From positions 1 through 14,877 of the forward strand of contig LATQ01000369.1 in the NCBI GenBank assembly GCA_001017865.1: 14,877 bases of DNA. Reading direction: 5' to 3'. Below, piece by piece: positions 1 to 7,426 of this stretch. Origin of the DNA: Rhodococcus sp. IITR03. GTDB lineage: Bacteria; Actinomycetota; Actinomycetes; Mycobacteriales; Mycobacteriaceae. The notes under the pieces are model-generated. The model worked only from the letters and a program-made list of their open reading frames with translations. It made no database searches and had not been told where the DNA came from. The number at the start of each line of letters is the position of its first letter. The stretch's first letter is position 1. The translations under genes were made by a program, and so were the position numbers.

Positions 1-109
1 TGACCCCCGCCTACAACGTTCTCGAAGGATTCGAAGGCGCTCTCGACGGCGAAGGCCATCGCGGTGCCGAGGCTGGCGGGCCGCGGGCCTGCCGTGGAGG
101 CAGTCGTGA
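1..109 (+). CDS. Rhodanese-like sulfurtransferase, C-terminal end (partial)
   Basis: Only the last ~36 residues are present. Reading from base 3 gives TPAYNVLEGFEGALDGEGHR, the usual C-terminal region of the small actinobacterial rhodanese-domain protein, followed by GWRAAGLPWRQS and a TGA at 107-109. The two pieces are in different frames, and one extra G near 71-72 joins them. The stop overlaps the GTG start of metZ (GTGA at 106-109), so the two genes are probably translationally coupled. Rhodaneses transfer sulfane sulfur, which would fit beside a sulfhydrylase. The active-site cysteine lies outside the window. The family call rests on the C-terminal motif and on the conserved order rhodanese-metZ. 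Confidence 0.7.
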   Translation, partial: DPRLQRSRRIRRRSRRRRPSRCRGWRAAGLPWRQS

Positions 110-1326
110 GTTCCATCCCCCAGGGCGGCGCGTTCGACAAGGCGCTGCCCGACACCGTTCGCCCCGCCACGCTCGGCGTGCGCGGCGGCCTGCTCCGATC
201 CGGTTTCGAGGAGACCTCCGAGCGCTCTACCTCAACTCCGGGTTCGTCTACGAGTCGGCCGAGGCCGCCGAAGCCGCCTTCACCGGCGACGTCGACCACT
301 TCGTCTACTCCCGCTACGGCAACCCCACGGTGAAGATGTTCGAGGAGCGCTTGCGCCTGCTCGACGGTGCCGGGGGTGCTACGCCACCGCGTCCGGCATG
401 TCCGCGGTGTTCACCGCGCTCGCCGCGCTGCTCGGCAAGGGCGACCGCCTCGTCGCGGCACGCAGCCTCTTCGGTTCGTGCTTCGTCGTGTGCAACGAGA
501 TCCTGCCCCGCTGGGGCGTCGAGACGGTGTTCGTCGACGGCGAGGACCTCGACCAGTGGGAGAAGGCGCTGTCGGTGCCCACCACCGCGGTCTTCTTCGA
601 GACCCCGTCGAACCCGATGCAGACCCTCGTCGACGTGCGACGCGTCTCCGAGATGGCGCACGCGGCGGGCGCGAAGGTGGTGCTGGACAACGTCTTCGCC
701 ACCCCGCTGCTGCAGCGCAGCATCGATCTCGGCGCCGACATCGTCGTCTACTCGGGCACCAAGCACATCGACGGTCAGGGCCGCGTGCTCGGCGGAGCGA
801 TCCTCGGTCCCGAGGACTACATCGACGGGCCCGTGCAGCAGCTCATCCGCCACACCGGGCCGTCGTTGAGCCGTTCAACGCGTGGACGCTGCTCAAGGGC
901 CTCGAGACCATGCCGGTGCGGTTGCGCGCCTCCGTCGATTCGGCGCTGCGCATCGCGCAGTTCCTCGAAACGCAGGATGCCGTGCGCTGGGTCAAGTACC
1001 CGTACCTCGAATCGCACCCCCAGTACGAACTCGCGAAGTCGCAGATGAGCGGCGGCGGCACGATCATCACGTTCGAGCTCGACGCCCCCGAGGGCGAGGG
1101 CAAGAAGCGTGCCTTCGAACTGCTGAACAAGCTGCGCATCGTCGACATCTCCAACAATCTCGGCGACTCCAAGTCGCTCATCACCCACCCGGCGACCACC
1201 ACCCACCGGGCGATGGGACCGGAGGGCCGGGCCGCGATCGGTCTGTCCGACGGTGTGGTGCGACTGTCCGTGGGCCTCGAGGATCCCGAGGACCTGCTCG
1301 AGGATCTCCAGCAGGCGCTGTCCTGA
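106..1326 (+). CDS. metZ: O-succinylhomoserine sulfhydrylase MetZ (three frame breaks)
   Basis: A cytosolic PLP enzyme of the Cys/Met metabolism family that makes homocysteine from O-succinylhomoserine and sulfide in methionine synthesis. Restored length is 407 residues, close to the ~406 of mycobacterial MetZ. The start is the GTG at 106 (VSSIPQGGAFDKALPDTVRP), overlapping the rhodanese stop. Landmarks in order are YSRYGNPT in the N-terminal part, ATASGMSAVF, FFETPSNP, and SGTKHIDGQGR with the PLP lysine at about residue 220 (codon 761-763). ITHPATTTHR and GLEDPEDLLEDL lie near the C-terminus. The frame breaks near 222 (GG read as G), 372-376 (G6 read as G5) and 871 (CCC read as CC). Each needs one added base, and the conserved motifs continue perfectly across each break. 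It stops at TGA 1324-1326, just before the cobalamin riboswitch. No terminator is obvious. Confidence 0.93.
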
Positions 1327-1344
1327 CCTGGGACGCCGTGAGCT

Positions 1345-1470
1345 ACGCTGCGGGTGTCCTGCCGATCCGGTAGGGCACCCGCTGCGTTTTCGGTGAAGCC
1401 GGTGAGAATCCGGCGCTGTCCCGCAACTGTGAGCCCGACTTCCGGGTGAGCCAGGTCAGCCGGCGCGGAG
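1345..1470 (+). promoter_or_regulatory. Cobalamin (AdoCbl) riboswitch
   Basis: The conserved B12-box core is clear. GCCGGTGAGAATCCGGCGCT lies at about 1398-1417 and GTCCCGCAACTGT at about 1418-1430, followed by a variable arm and GTGAGCCAGGTCAGCC ending near 1461. An upstream hairpin pairs GCGGGTG with CACCCGC (about 1351-1383). This matches the cobalamin riboswitch consensus (Rfam RF00174). It lies ahead of btuF and should shut down the transport operon when cobalamin is plentiful. The outer limits are approximate. Confidence 0.93.
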
Positions 1471-1544
1471 GGTCCGTACGTACTGGTCCTCGGACGAAGG
1501 ACGGTGACGTGCCGCAACCGCACCGTTGCAGCCGTACTGTTTTC

Positions 1545-1565
1545 GTCCTCCGAACAACGGAGGAT
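1545..1565 (+). promoter_or_regulatory. Shine-Dalgarno-sequestering hairpin (likely riboswitch expression platform)
   Basis: CCTCCG (1547-1552) pairs perfectly with CGGAGG (1558-1563) across the loop AACAA, and flanking T-A and G-T pairs can extend it. The 3' arm contains GGAGG, which sits 6 nt before the GTG at 1570. Folding would hide the ribosome binding site of btuF. Two smaller stems lie between the aptamer and this hairpin: GTCCT/AGGAC at 1486-1502 and CGGTG/CACCG at 1502-1525. They could be switching partners. Translational control by the upstream aptamer is inferred. Confidence 0.6.
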
Positions 1566-1569
1566 GGCT

Positions 1570-2467
1570 GTGCCCCTCGACAATCACCGACGGCTGCTCG
1601 CCGCCGGACTGACCGCCTTCGCGCTCCTCGCCGCAGGATGCTCGAGCAGCGACGATTCGTCACCGTCCGGTGACACCGACACCACCTCCGCGGACGTCCC
1701 CCAGGCCATCGTGTCGTTGAGCCCCACCAGCACGGAGATGCTCTACGCCGTCGGTGCCGGTGATCAGGTCGTCGCGGTCGACGACCGGTCCGATTACCCG
1801 ACCGACGCGCCGGTCACCGACCTGTCGGGGTACACCCCCAACGTCGAGGCGATCCTCGGATACGAACCCGACCTCGTCGTCGCCAATGCCGACACCGCCG
1901 ATCTCGTCGCCGGGCTCGAGCAGGCCGGCGTCGAGACGCTGATCCTTCCCGCGGCCGAGAACCTGGACGACACCTACGCCCAGATCGAGCAACTGGGAGC
2001 CGTGACCGGACACGTCGGCGACGCCGCCGAGCTCGTCGCGCAGATGAAGACGGACATCGACGAGATCCTTGCCGGCCTCCCCGAACGGGAGACCCCGCTG
2101 AGCTACTACCACGAGCTCGACAACACCTTCTACACCGTCACCGACGACACCTACATCGGCGAGATCTACTCGATGCTGGGGCTGACCTCGATCGCGACCG
2201 GCGGCGACGGCTACCCGCAGCTGTCCGCCGAGTACGTCCTCGAACAGAACCCCGACGTGATCTTCCTGCCGACGGCCAGTGCTGCGGCGTCACACCCGAG
2301 GTCGTCGCGGAGCGTGCCGGATGGGGCGAACTCACCGCTGTCCGGGACGGCCGCGTCTACGTCCTCGACGAGGACATCGCCAGTCGCTGGGGGCCGCGCG
2401 TCGTGGACCTGATGCGTGAGGTCGCCCGGATCGTCGGCACCATCCCGCGGCCCAGCCCACGCCTTGA
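1570..2467 (+). CDS. btuF: Vitamin B12-binding ABC transporter lipoprotein BtuF (two frame breaks)
   Basis: Substrate-binding lipoprotein of a corrinoid importer, anchored on the outer face of the membrane. Restored length is about 299 residues. GTG 1570 is preferred because GGAGG (1559-1563) is correctly spaced for it; ATG 1564 abuts that site. A signal peptide ends in the lipobox LAAGC (residues ~22-26), followed by a Ser/Asp/Thr-rich linker. The fold of the BtuF/FhuD class follows: [53 protein letters not shown] is missing near 2268, after which the other frame reads [20 protein letters not shown] and [21 protein letters not shown] second missing base near 2456-2458 brings the frame to a TGA at 2465-2467 that overlaps the TTG start of btuC. 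B12 rather than siderophore specificity is inferred from the riboswitch. Confidence 0.87.
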
Positions 2468-3535
2468 TCTCCCTGTCGCGAGGCCATACCCGCGCACTGC
2501 CACCCGGCGGTGCGCGGGTACTGCCGCGCAACGTGCTCGTGCTGACCGGCGCGGTGCTCGCCCTGTTCGCCGCGATGCTGGTCGGGATCCTCGTCGGACC
2601 CGCCGGTCTCACCCCGGGCGGGGTGCTGCTCGACATCGCCGACCGCCTGCCGCTCGTCGACGTCGACTCCGGCTTGAGCACGCGTCAGCAGGCGATCCTG
2701 TGGAACATCCGGATGCCGCGCGTCGTGCTCGGGGTGCTGGTCGGGGCGATGCTGGCCATCGCCGGTGCGGCCTACCAGGGAGTTTTCCGCAATCCGCTCG
2801 CCGACCCCTATCTCCTCGGGGTCTCCAGCGGCGCCGGTCTCGGTGCCACCCTCGCCATCGTCGTGGGCGGCGCCGCCGGGTTCGCAGGCGTTCCGATCGC
2901 GCTTTCGCCGGGGGACTGCTCGCCGTCGGCGCGACGTACTCCCTCGGCCGCACCGTCGGTGGCAGCCGCTCGGAAGTCGTCATCATCCTCGCCGGTGTCG
3001 CCGTCGCGGCCTTCGCCAACGCGATCCAGACGTTCTTCATGCAACTGCACGACGACACGCTTCGGCAGGTGTACTCGTGGATGCTCGGCCGCCTGTCCAC
3101 CGACGGCTGGTCCGACGTCGTGGTGGTCCTGCCCTACGTCGTGGTCACCGTCGCGATCATCGCGCTGCATCGGCGCACACTCGATGTCATGGCGGTCGGC
3201 GACGTCGAAGCCGCGAGCTCGGGATCAACCCGGCGCGCGTGCGGCTGCTGCTCGTGTGCGTCGCGACGCTCGGAACCGCCGCAGTGGTCTCGGCCAGCGG
3301 ACTCATCGGGTTCGTCGGCATCGTCGTTCCCCATGCGGTCCGGCTGCTCGTCGGACCGGGTCACCGTCTCCTGCTGCCGCTGTCACTGCTGGTGGGTGCG
3401 TCCTTCCTCGTCCTCGCGGACGTCCTGGCCCGCACCGTCATGTCGCCCGCCGAACTGCCGATCGGTGTCGTCACCGCGGCGATCGGGGCACCCTTCTTCC
3501 TCGTCGTGCTCAGGCGGAGCCGAGGTGTCCGATGA
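2464..3535 (+). CDS. btuC: Vitamin B12 ABC transporter permease BtuC (FecCD family; two frame breaks)
   Basis: Integral membrane subunit that forms the translocation path for corrinoids with BtuF and BtuD. Restored length is about 357 residues, normal for FecCD permeases. The TTG at 2464 overlaps the btuF stop; an internal GTG such as 2533 is an alternative start. Hydrophobic helices begin at [20 protein letters not shown]. Family motifs are [77 protein letters not shown] and [20 protein letters not shown]. Breaks are near 2903-2905 (a base missing in the T run, so that [13 protein letters not shown] follows) and 3218 (CC read as C). The stop at 3533-3535 overlaps the btuD ATG (ATGA). Confidence 0.9.
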
Positions 3536-4342
3536 AAAGCGATGTTCTCACCACCCCGACCACGACGGTCTCGTGCCGTCAGCTCAGCGCCGAACGCGGC
3601 GGTGTCGAGGTGCTGCACGGGGTCGACCTGAACGTCACCGCGGGATCCTGGGTGTCGCTGGTCGGACCCAACGGATCGGGCAAGACCACCCTCCTGCACG
3701 TCCTCGCCGGCCTCGTGCCGGCCACCGGTCACCTGCAGGTCGCCGACATCGCGCCGGGGCGCGCCGGACGCCGGGACATGGCACGCGCGGTCGCGCTGAT
3801 GCCGCAACGCCCGGTGGTGCCGGAAGGCGTCACCGTCCGGGAACTGATCCACCTCGCCGCACCCCGCACATCCCGCGCTTCGGTTCCGAGACCGCACACG
3901 ACCGCGAGGTGGTGGACCGCGTCGTCGAACGACTCGAGCTCGAAGCGTTCGCCCCGCGCCTCGCGACCGAACTGTCCGGCGGTGAGCTGCAGCGCGTCGT
4001 GCTCGCGCGCGCTCTCGCCCAGCAACCGCGGGTGCTGCTTCTCGACGAACCCACGAGTGCACTCGACATCGGGCACCAGCAGCAGGTACTCGAACTCGTC
4101 GACTCGATGCGCACCGAAGGCGACCTCACCGTCATCGCCGCGATGCACGATCTGACCTCCGCCGCGCAGTACGGGGAACGACTCGTGCTCCTCGATCGCG
4201 GACACGTCGTCGCCGACGGAGTCCCCGATGACGTGCTCACCGCCGACCGCATCGCACAGGTCTACGGTGCCGCGTCGAGATCCTCGACCGTCCGGCGGGT
4301 CGCGCCGTACTCCCGCTCCGCGACAGTACGAAGGACTGCTGA
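3532..4342 (+). CDS. btuD: Vitamin B12 ABC transporter ATPase BtuD (two frame breaks)
   Basis: Cytoplasmic ATPase that powers the BtuC permease. Restored length is 270 residues. Visible motifs are the Walker A loop GPNGSGKTT (45-53), the Q-loop glutamine in LMPQRP (92), the ABC signature LSGGELQR (148-155), Walker [12 protein letters not shown] (169-179) and the H-loop histidine in AAMHDLTSA (206). One G is missing near 3856, between Q-loop and signature, and one C near 4270. With both restored the tail reads [20 protein letters not shown] and ends at TGA 4340-4342. The start ATG overlaps the btuC stop, and the stop overlaps the next start (TGATG), so the whole operon is probably translationally coupled. 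Confidence 0.92.
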
Positions 4343-5688
4343 TGGAGGTCGTACTCCTGGGGACCGGCGCGGCGGACGGGTGGCCGAATCCGTTCTGCAC
4401 GTGTGCATCCTGCGCGGACGCCGCGCGTCGCGGTGAGATTCGCGGGCAGACCGCGGCACTCGTCGACGACGTGCTCATGCTCGACTGTGGACCCGAGGCG
4501 CCCCGGGCGGCCGTGCGACACGGCAGGTCGCTGGCGAAGGTGCGCCACATCCTCCTGACCCACGCCCATGCCGACCATCTCGGCCCGCAGGCACTGCTGT
4601 TCCGAGCGTGGGTCGCCGCCGGTGTGGAACTCGACGTGATCGGTTCCGCCGATGCGCTCGACACCTGCCGGCCGTGGGTGGGTCCGGACGACCCGGTGCG
4701 CTTCGTACCGGTCGAGGCGGGGGACTCGCTCACCGTCGGCGAGTACTCGGTGCGTGTTCTTCCCGCACGGCACAAGGTGTTCCGTGACGGAGATGCGGTG
4801 CTGTACGACGTGACGGGTCCCGGCGGGTCGCGGTTGTTGTGGGCGTGCGACACCGGGATGTGGCCCACCGAGTGGTTCGAGACCCTGCGTGACGCCCGGT
4901 TCGACGCGGTCTTCCTGGAAGAGACCTTCGGCGACCGTTCCGAACTGTCCGAAGGCCACCTCGGTCTGCCCGAGTTCGGCGCGATGGTGGATGGTCTGCG
5001 CGGGGCCGGTGCCGTCACCGAGAACACCGACGTGGTCGCGGTGCATCTGGGGCACCACAATCCGCCAATCGACGATCTGCGGAATCGTCTGCAGCAGTTG
5101 AATGCTCGTCCGGGTCGTGACGGTGAGGTGATCCACGTGGGTGAAGAGCCGCCGGTCGTGCCGCATCGGACATTGGTGCTCGGGGGAGTGCGGTCGGGCA
5201 AGTCGCGGCACGCCGAGGAACTGCTCGCGTCGTATCCGTCCGTCACCTACGTCGCCACCGGCGGGACGCGTGAAGGTGACGCCGAATGGGCGGAACGTGT
5301 TGCGCTGCACCGGGAGAGACGACCGGACTCGTGGTCGACGATCGAGACATCGGATGTGGCGAAGGTGCTGAGGGATGCGGACGAACCTCTGCTCGTCGAC
5401 TGTCTCGGAACCTGGCTCACTGCACGACTCGACCTTCACGACGTGTGGAATACGGGAGATCCCGCTGCGGTCCATGCCGACATCGAGGATCTCCTCGATG
5501 CGTGGCGACAGGCCCGGGTTCCCGTGGTCGCCGTCAGTAATGAGGTGGGCAGCGGTGTGGTGCCGGCGAGCGCGTCGGGGCGGTTGTTTCGCGACATGCT
5601 GGGTCGGCTCAACGCGCGGGTTGCCGAGGCCAGTGAGTCGGCGATTCTTGTAGTGGCCGGAATTCCCATTTCTCTGAAGTCGAATTAA
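4342..5688 (+). CDS. cobU: Fusion of PhnP-type metallo-beta-lactamase and CobU (adenosylcobinamide kinase/guanylyltransferase)
   Basis: An intact 448-residue two-domain protein. Residues ~1-265 are a metallo-beta-lactamase fold: LLGTGAADGWPNPFCTCASC with a Cys cluster (C19, C21, C24) like the structural zinc site of PhnP, then the metal motif THAHADHLG (H74, H76, D78, H79), an ACDTG motif near 170 and HLGHHNP near 236. Residues ~275-448 are CobU, which phosphorylates adenosylcobinamide and attaches GMP in lower-ligand assembly: P-loop GGVRSGKSRHAEEL (281-294), ATGGTREGDAEW, HRERRPDSW containing the likely guanylylated histidine (H323), VDCLGTWLT, and VSNEVGSGVVP. The C-terminus VVAGIPISLK is normal for CobU. 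It is last in the B12 operon, suggesting salvage of imported cobinamide. The substrate of the hydrolase half is unknown. Confidence 0.9.
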   Translation: MEVVLLGTGAADGWPNPFCTCASCADAARRGEIRGQTAALVDDVLMLDCGPEAPRAAVRHGRSLAKVRHILLTHAHADHLGPQALLFRAWVAAGVELDVIGSADALDTCRPWVGPDDPVRFVPVEAGDSLTVGEYSVRVLPARHKVFRDGDAVLYDVTGPGGSRLLWACDTGMWPTEWFETLRDARFDAVFLEETFGDRSELSEGHLGLPEFGAMVDGLRGAGAVTENTDVVAVHLGHHNPPIDDLRNRLQQLNARPGRDGEVIHVGEEPPVVPHRTLVLGGVRSGKSRHAEELLASYPSVTYVATGGTREGDAEWAERVALHRERRPDSWSTIETSDVAKVLRDADEPLLVDCLGTWLTARLDLHDVWNTGDPAAVHADIEDLLDAWRQARVPVVAVSNEVGSGVVPASASGRLFRDMLGRLNARVAEASESAILVVAGIPISLKSN

Positions 5689-5710
5689 TTCCTGTGCTTT
5701 CTCGTAACAC

Positions 5711-5732
5711 ATAATTCCAGCGATGGAATTAT
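5711..5732 (+). terminator. AT-rich perfect hairpin after cobU (possible terminator)
   Basis: ATAATTCC (5711-5718) and GGAATTAT (5725-5732) pair perfectly over a 6-nt loop, 23 nt past the cobU stop and followed by TGTCTTC. The position fits a terminator for the B12 operon, but the stem is AT-rich and there is no long T tract. It could instead be a protein-binding palindrome. Confidence 0.4.
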
Positions 5733-5885
5733 TGTCTTCAATGTCCGTTTAGGGACTTCTGTTTCAGGTAGTCGGTCGATCGCCCTGAATTGGACGATTG
5801 TCCAGGTTCTGCGGGTGAAACCATGGGTGAATCTTCAACTACTGTGTGTGATCTGGGGAAACGTTAAAGAAGACCGTCCAGGATG

Positions 5886-5902
5886 ATCTGTGTCACAGAT
5901 CT
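5886..5902. promoter_or_regulatory. 17-bp perfect palindrome, candidate operator
   Basis: GATCTGTG-T-CACAGATC is an exact palindrome with a one-base centre. It directly abuts a candidate -35 element (TTGAGT, 5903-5908), the position expected for an activator or repressor site. The inner TGTGTCACA loosely resembles CRP- or GntR-type half-sites. The cognate regulator cannot be named from the sequence. Confidence 0.55.
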
Positions 5903-5932
5903 TGAGTTTGACTACCTGCCGGTAACATACTT
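5903..5932 (+). promoter_or_regulatory. Candidate SigA-type promoter for the plus-strand SipW operon
   Basis: TTGAGT (5903-5908), an 18-nt spacer and CATACT (5927-5932) approximate the -35 and -10 hexamers. Transcription would start near 5939, leaving a leader of about 170 nt before the ATG at 6110. This is called by eye only. Confidence 0.4.
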
Positions 5933-6010
5933 CCGAGTAAGTCCGATCCAACGGACGGAAAACAAACCAGCAATAACCCGCAGAACCCCACTCGATCGAA
6001 ATTCGATATT

Positions 6011-6090
6011 CGGTCGTGCGGTAGCCCCATGCCTGATTCGGGGAGGGCCAAGGGCCGGGGGGCGACAAGCGACACGAGCGGGCACGCAGA
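6011..6090 (+). ncRNA. Candidate structured 5' leader RNA
   Basis: The GC-rich leader can close a long-range stem CGTGC (6015-6019) with GCACG (6082-6086). Inside it CCCC (6025-6028) can pair with GGGG (6040-6043), followed by a GGCC-rich hairpin (about 6046-6056) and the single-stranded-looking GGGGGGCGACAAGCGACA. The pattern GGTAGCC followed by GGGGAGGGCC and GGGGGGCGACA faintly recalls the c-di-AMP (ydaO/yuaA) riboswitch, but I cannot verify this. It may be only a stable untranslated leader. Confidence 0.3.
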
Positions 6091-6109
6091 TTGCCCAGAG
6101 GAGTGAGTC

Positions 6110-6769
6110 ATGACGATCGACAACGCCGACAACAAGGCACAGAAGCGTCGCAAGGTCCGCGCGATCCTGGCCTCCGGCCTCGTTCTCGGCGTGGGTGCGG
6201 CAGTGACCCTCGCTGCGTGGAACGACTCTGTGTGGGGTAAGGCCGAGTTCGGTACCGGCGCCAACAGCTGGAACGTGCAAGGCAACTTCACCGGGGCCTC
6301 GGACGGCTGGAACGAGTTCGTCACTGCGAACGCCGCTGGATCCTTCAACTTCGGCGTGAATGCATCCGCTCTCGTGCCCGGCGACACCGTCTACGCGAAG
6401 GTGGGTCTGCGGGTGGTGTCCGAAAGTCTCGGTGCGAACATCACCATGCCGGCTGCACAGAATGCGACGAATGCAGCGCTCGCTGGCGTGCTCGACCTGA
6501 AGGTCGCCTCCATCGCAGGCTCGTCGACCGCGTGCGATGCAGCAGCGGTGAACGGCACCACCCGCACAAGTGGAAAAGTCGGCAGCGCCGCAATCACCGC
6601 CCCGATCGCCATACCCGCCAAGAACGAGCACTGGCTCTGCTTCGCCGTGACCTTGCCCGCCGGAACCACCCCCGGCCAGCTCGGTACCGCGAACGAAGGA
6701 AAGTACTCGACGTCGGTGAACTGGGAGTTCAAGGCTGCGAGCACGGAACCCGCGAACCCGACCCCGTGA
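6110..6769 (+). CDS. SipW-dependent (alternate-type signal peptide) exported protein
   Basis: An intact 219-residue protein. The N-terminus has a basic stretch (KAQKRRKVR, 9-17), a hydrophobic core (AILASGLVLGVGAAVTLAAW) and then WNDSVWGKAEFGTG instead of an ordinary A-X-A site. This is the form of the actinobacterial alternate-type signal peptides processed by SipW-like peptidases (the families related to RER_14450). The mature region is rich in Ala, Thr, Asn and Gly, lacks an evident catalytic motif, and looks beta-rich (LVPGDTVYAKVGLRVVSESL). Two cysteines, in TACDAA and HWLCFA, may form a disulfide. It is first in its operon, with a strong GAGGAG ribosome site, and a long hairpin follows its stop, so it is probably the most abundant product. 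An extracellular structural role is inferred from TasA-like systems. Confidence 0.85.
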   Translation: MTIDNADNKAQKRRKVRAILASGLVLGVGAAVTLAAWNDSVWGKAEFGTGANSWNVQGNFTGASDGWNEFVTANAAGSFNFGVNASALVPGDTVYAKVGLRVVSESLGANITMPAAQNATNAALAGVLDLKVASIAGSSTACDAAAVNGTTRTSGKVGSAAITAPIAIPAKNEHWLCFAVTLPAGTTPGQLGTANEGKYSTSVNWEFKAASTEPANPTP

Positions 6770-6777
6770 TGCAGATC

Positions 6778-6817
6778 GACTCGTCGACTCGACCGTCCGG
6801 TGTCGAGTCGACGAGTC
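6778..6817 (+). terminator. 16-bp perfect inverted repeat, internal terminator or attenuator
   Basis: GACTCGTCGACTCGAC (6778-6793) is the exact reverse complement of GTCGAGTCGACGAGTC (6802-6817), with the 8-nt loop CGTCCGGT between. It begins 8 nt after the stop of the first substrate gene and is followed by a pyrimidine-rich CCGTCTCCTTCTCCTT. It would form a very stable hairpin that may terminate most transcripts, or protect the upstream mRNA, leaving read-through for the peptidase gene. Confidence 0.75.
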
Positions 6818-6851
6818 CCGTCTCCTTCTCCTTACAGAAACGGCCGAAACT

Positions 6852-7426
6852 GTGCACGTCCTCCACGAACCGACGAAGCCTCGCCGCTCGCTGTGGTCCC
6901 GAGTCGAGAACGCTCTCCTCAACCTGCTCGCAGCAGGAGGAGTTGTGTGCATCGGGCTCGTGACCGCCGCGTTTGCCTTCGACATCTCGTTGATCCTGTT
7001 CAAGACGGGCTCGATGTCTCCGACGATTCCCCAAGGCTCCATGTCTGTCGTGCAACGCATCTCGGCGGACGAGATCGCGGTGGGCGACATCGTCACCGTC
7101 GATCGCGAGGAGGGAGAGCTGCCGGTGACCCACCGCGTCATCGCGGTTCACCCGCAGCGGGCGGGCGAGGCGCTCATCGAGATGCAGGGCGACGCAAACC
7201 CCAACCCCGACCCGGGTCCGTATCGTGTGACCGAGGTACGGAAGGTCCTGTGGTCGGTCCCGGGTGCTGCCGCGGTGATCGTGTGGTTCTCCGACCCTGG
7301 GTGCTGGGAGGTCTGACGCTTGCCGCCGCGGCACTCGTGCTGTGGGCATTCTGGCCGCGGGAGTCCGAGGACGACGGCCGGCAGGCCGGCCGTGAACCCG
7401 ACGACGTGAGACGCGGTCGACGATGA
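6852..7426 (+). CDS. SipW-like ER-type signal peptidase I (one frame break)
   Basis: A membrane peptidase that would remove the alternate signal peptides of the flanking gene products. Restored length is 191 residues. GTG 6852 is the only reasonable start, although its ribosome site is weak. The first transmembrane helix spans residues ~22-44. The catalytic serine lies in KTGSMSPTIP (S54). A histidine lies in PVTHRVI (H94) where bacterial Lep-type enzymes carry lysine, the hallmark of the ER/archaeal/SipW class. The third conserved motif is MQGDANPNPDP (D114). A second hydrophobic helix, LGGLTLAAAALVLWAFW, follows a missing C near 7295-7297; without it the frame stops early at 7316. The TGA at 7424-7426 overlaps the next ATG (ATGA). 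Confidence 0.9.

Larger units (their letters stand above)
5689..6109. other. 421-bp intergenic control region between the B12 operon and the SipW operon
   Basis: No convincing coding sequence is present. The first part is visibly richer in A and T than the flanking genes. It holds the AT-rich hairpin at 5711-5732, a TGTGATCTG motif at 5847-5855, a perfect 17-bp palindrome at 5886-5902, a candidate promoter at 5903-5932, and a GC-rich, probably structured leader at about 6011-6090. The gene downstream has a strong ribosome site, GAGGAG at 6100-6105. Confidence 0.7.

Noticed and set aside
1..4342. Genuine pseudogenisation of metZ and the B12 transporter
   Set aside because: There are no premature stops apart from those caused by the frame changes, and all catalytic motifs are intact and in family order. 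metZ is also normally conserved.
2403..4436. 677-residue frame spanning btuC, btuD and beyond
   Set aside because: It is a chance chain that joins pieces of different genes only because of the single-base deletions; parts of it are out-of-frame Arg-rich sequence.
3729..5246. Long open frame on the minus strand opposite btuD and cobU
   Set aside because: It is the shadow of well-recognised plus-strand genes; its product is Arg/Ser/Thr-rich with no family motif. GC-rich DNA gives many such frames.
5912..7141. 409-residue minus-strand open frame across the SipW operon start
   Set aside because: It runs opposite the clear substrate and SipW peptidase genes and through the promoter region; it has no ribosome site or recognisable domain.
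7360..7400. GGCCGCGGGAGTCC / CGGCCGGCAGGCCGGCCG repeats as a terminator or mobile-element end
   Set aside because: They lie inside the SipW coding sequence (basic tail) and reflect GC-rich codons.
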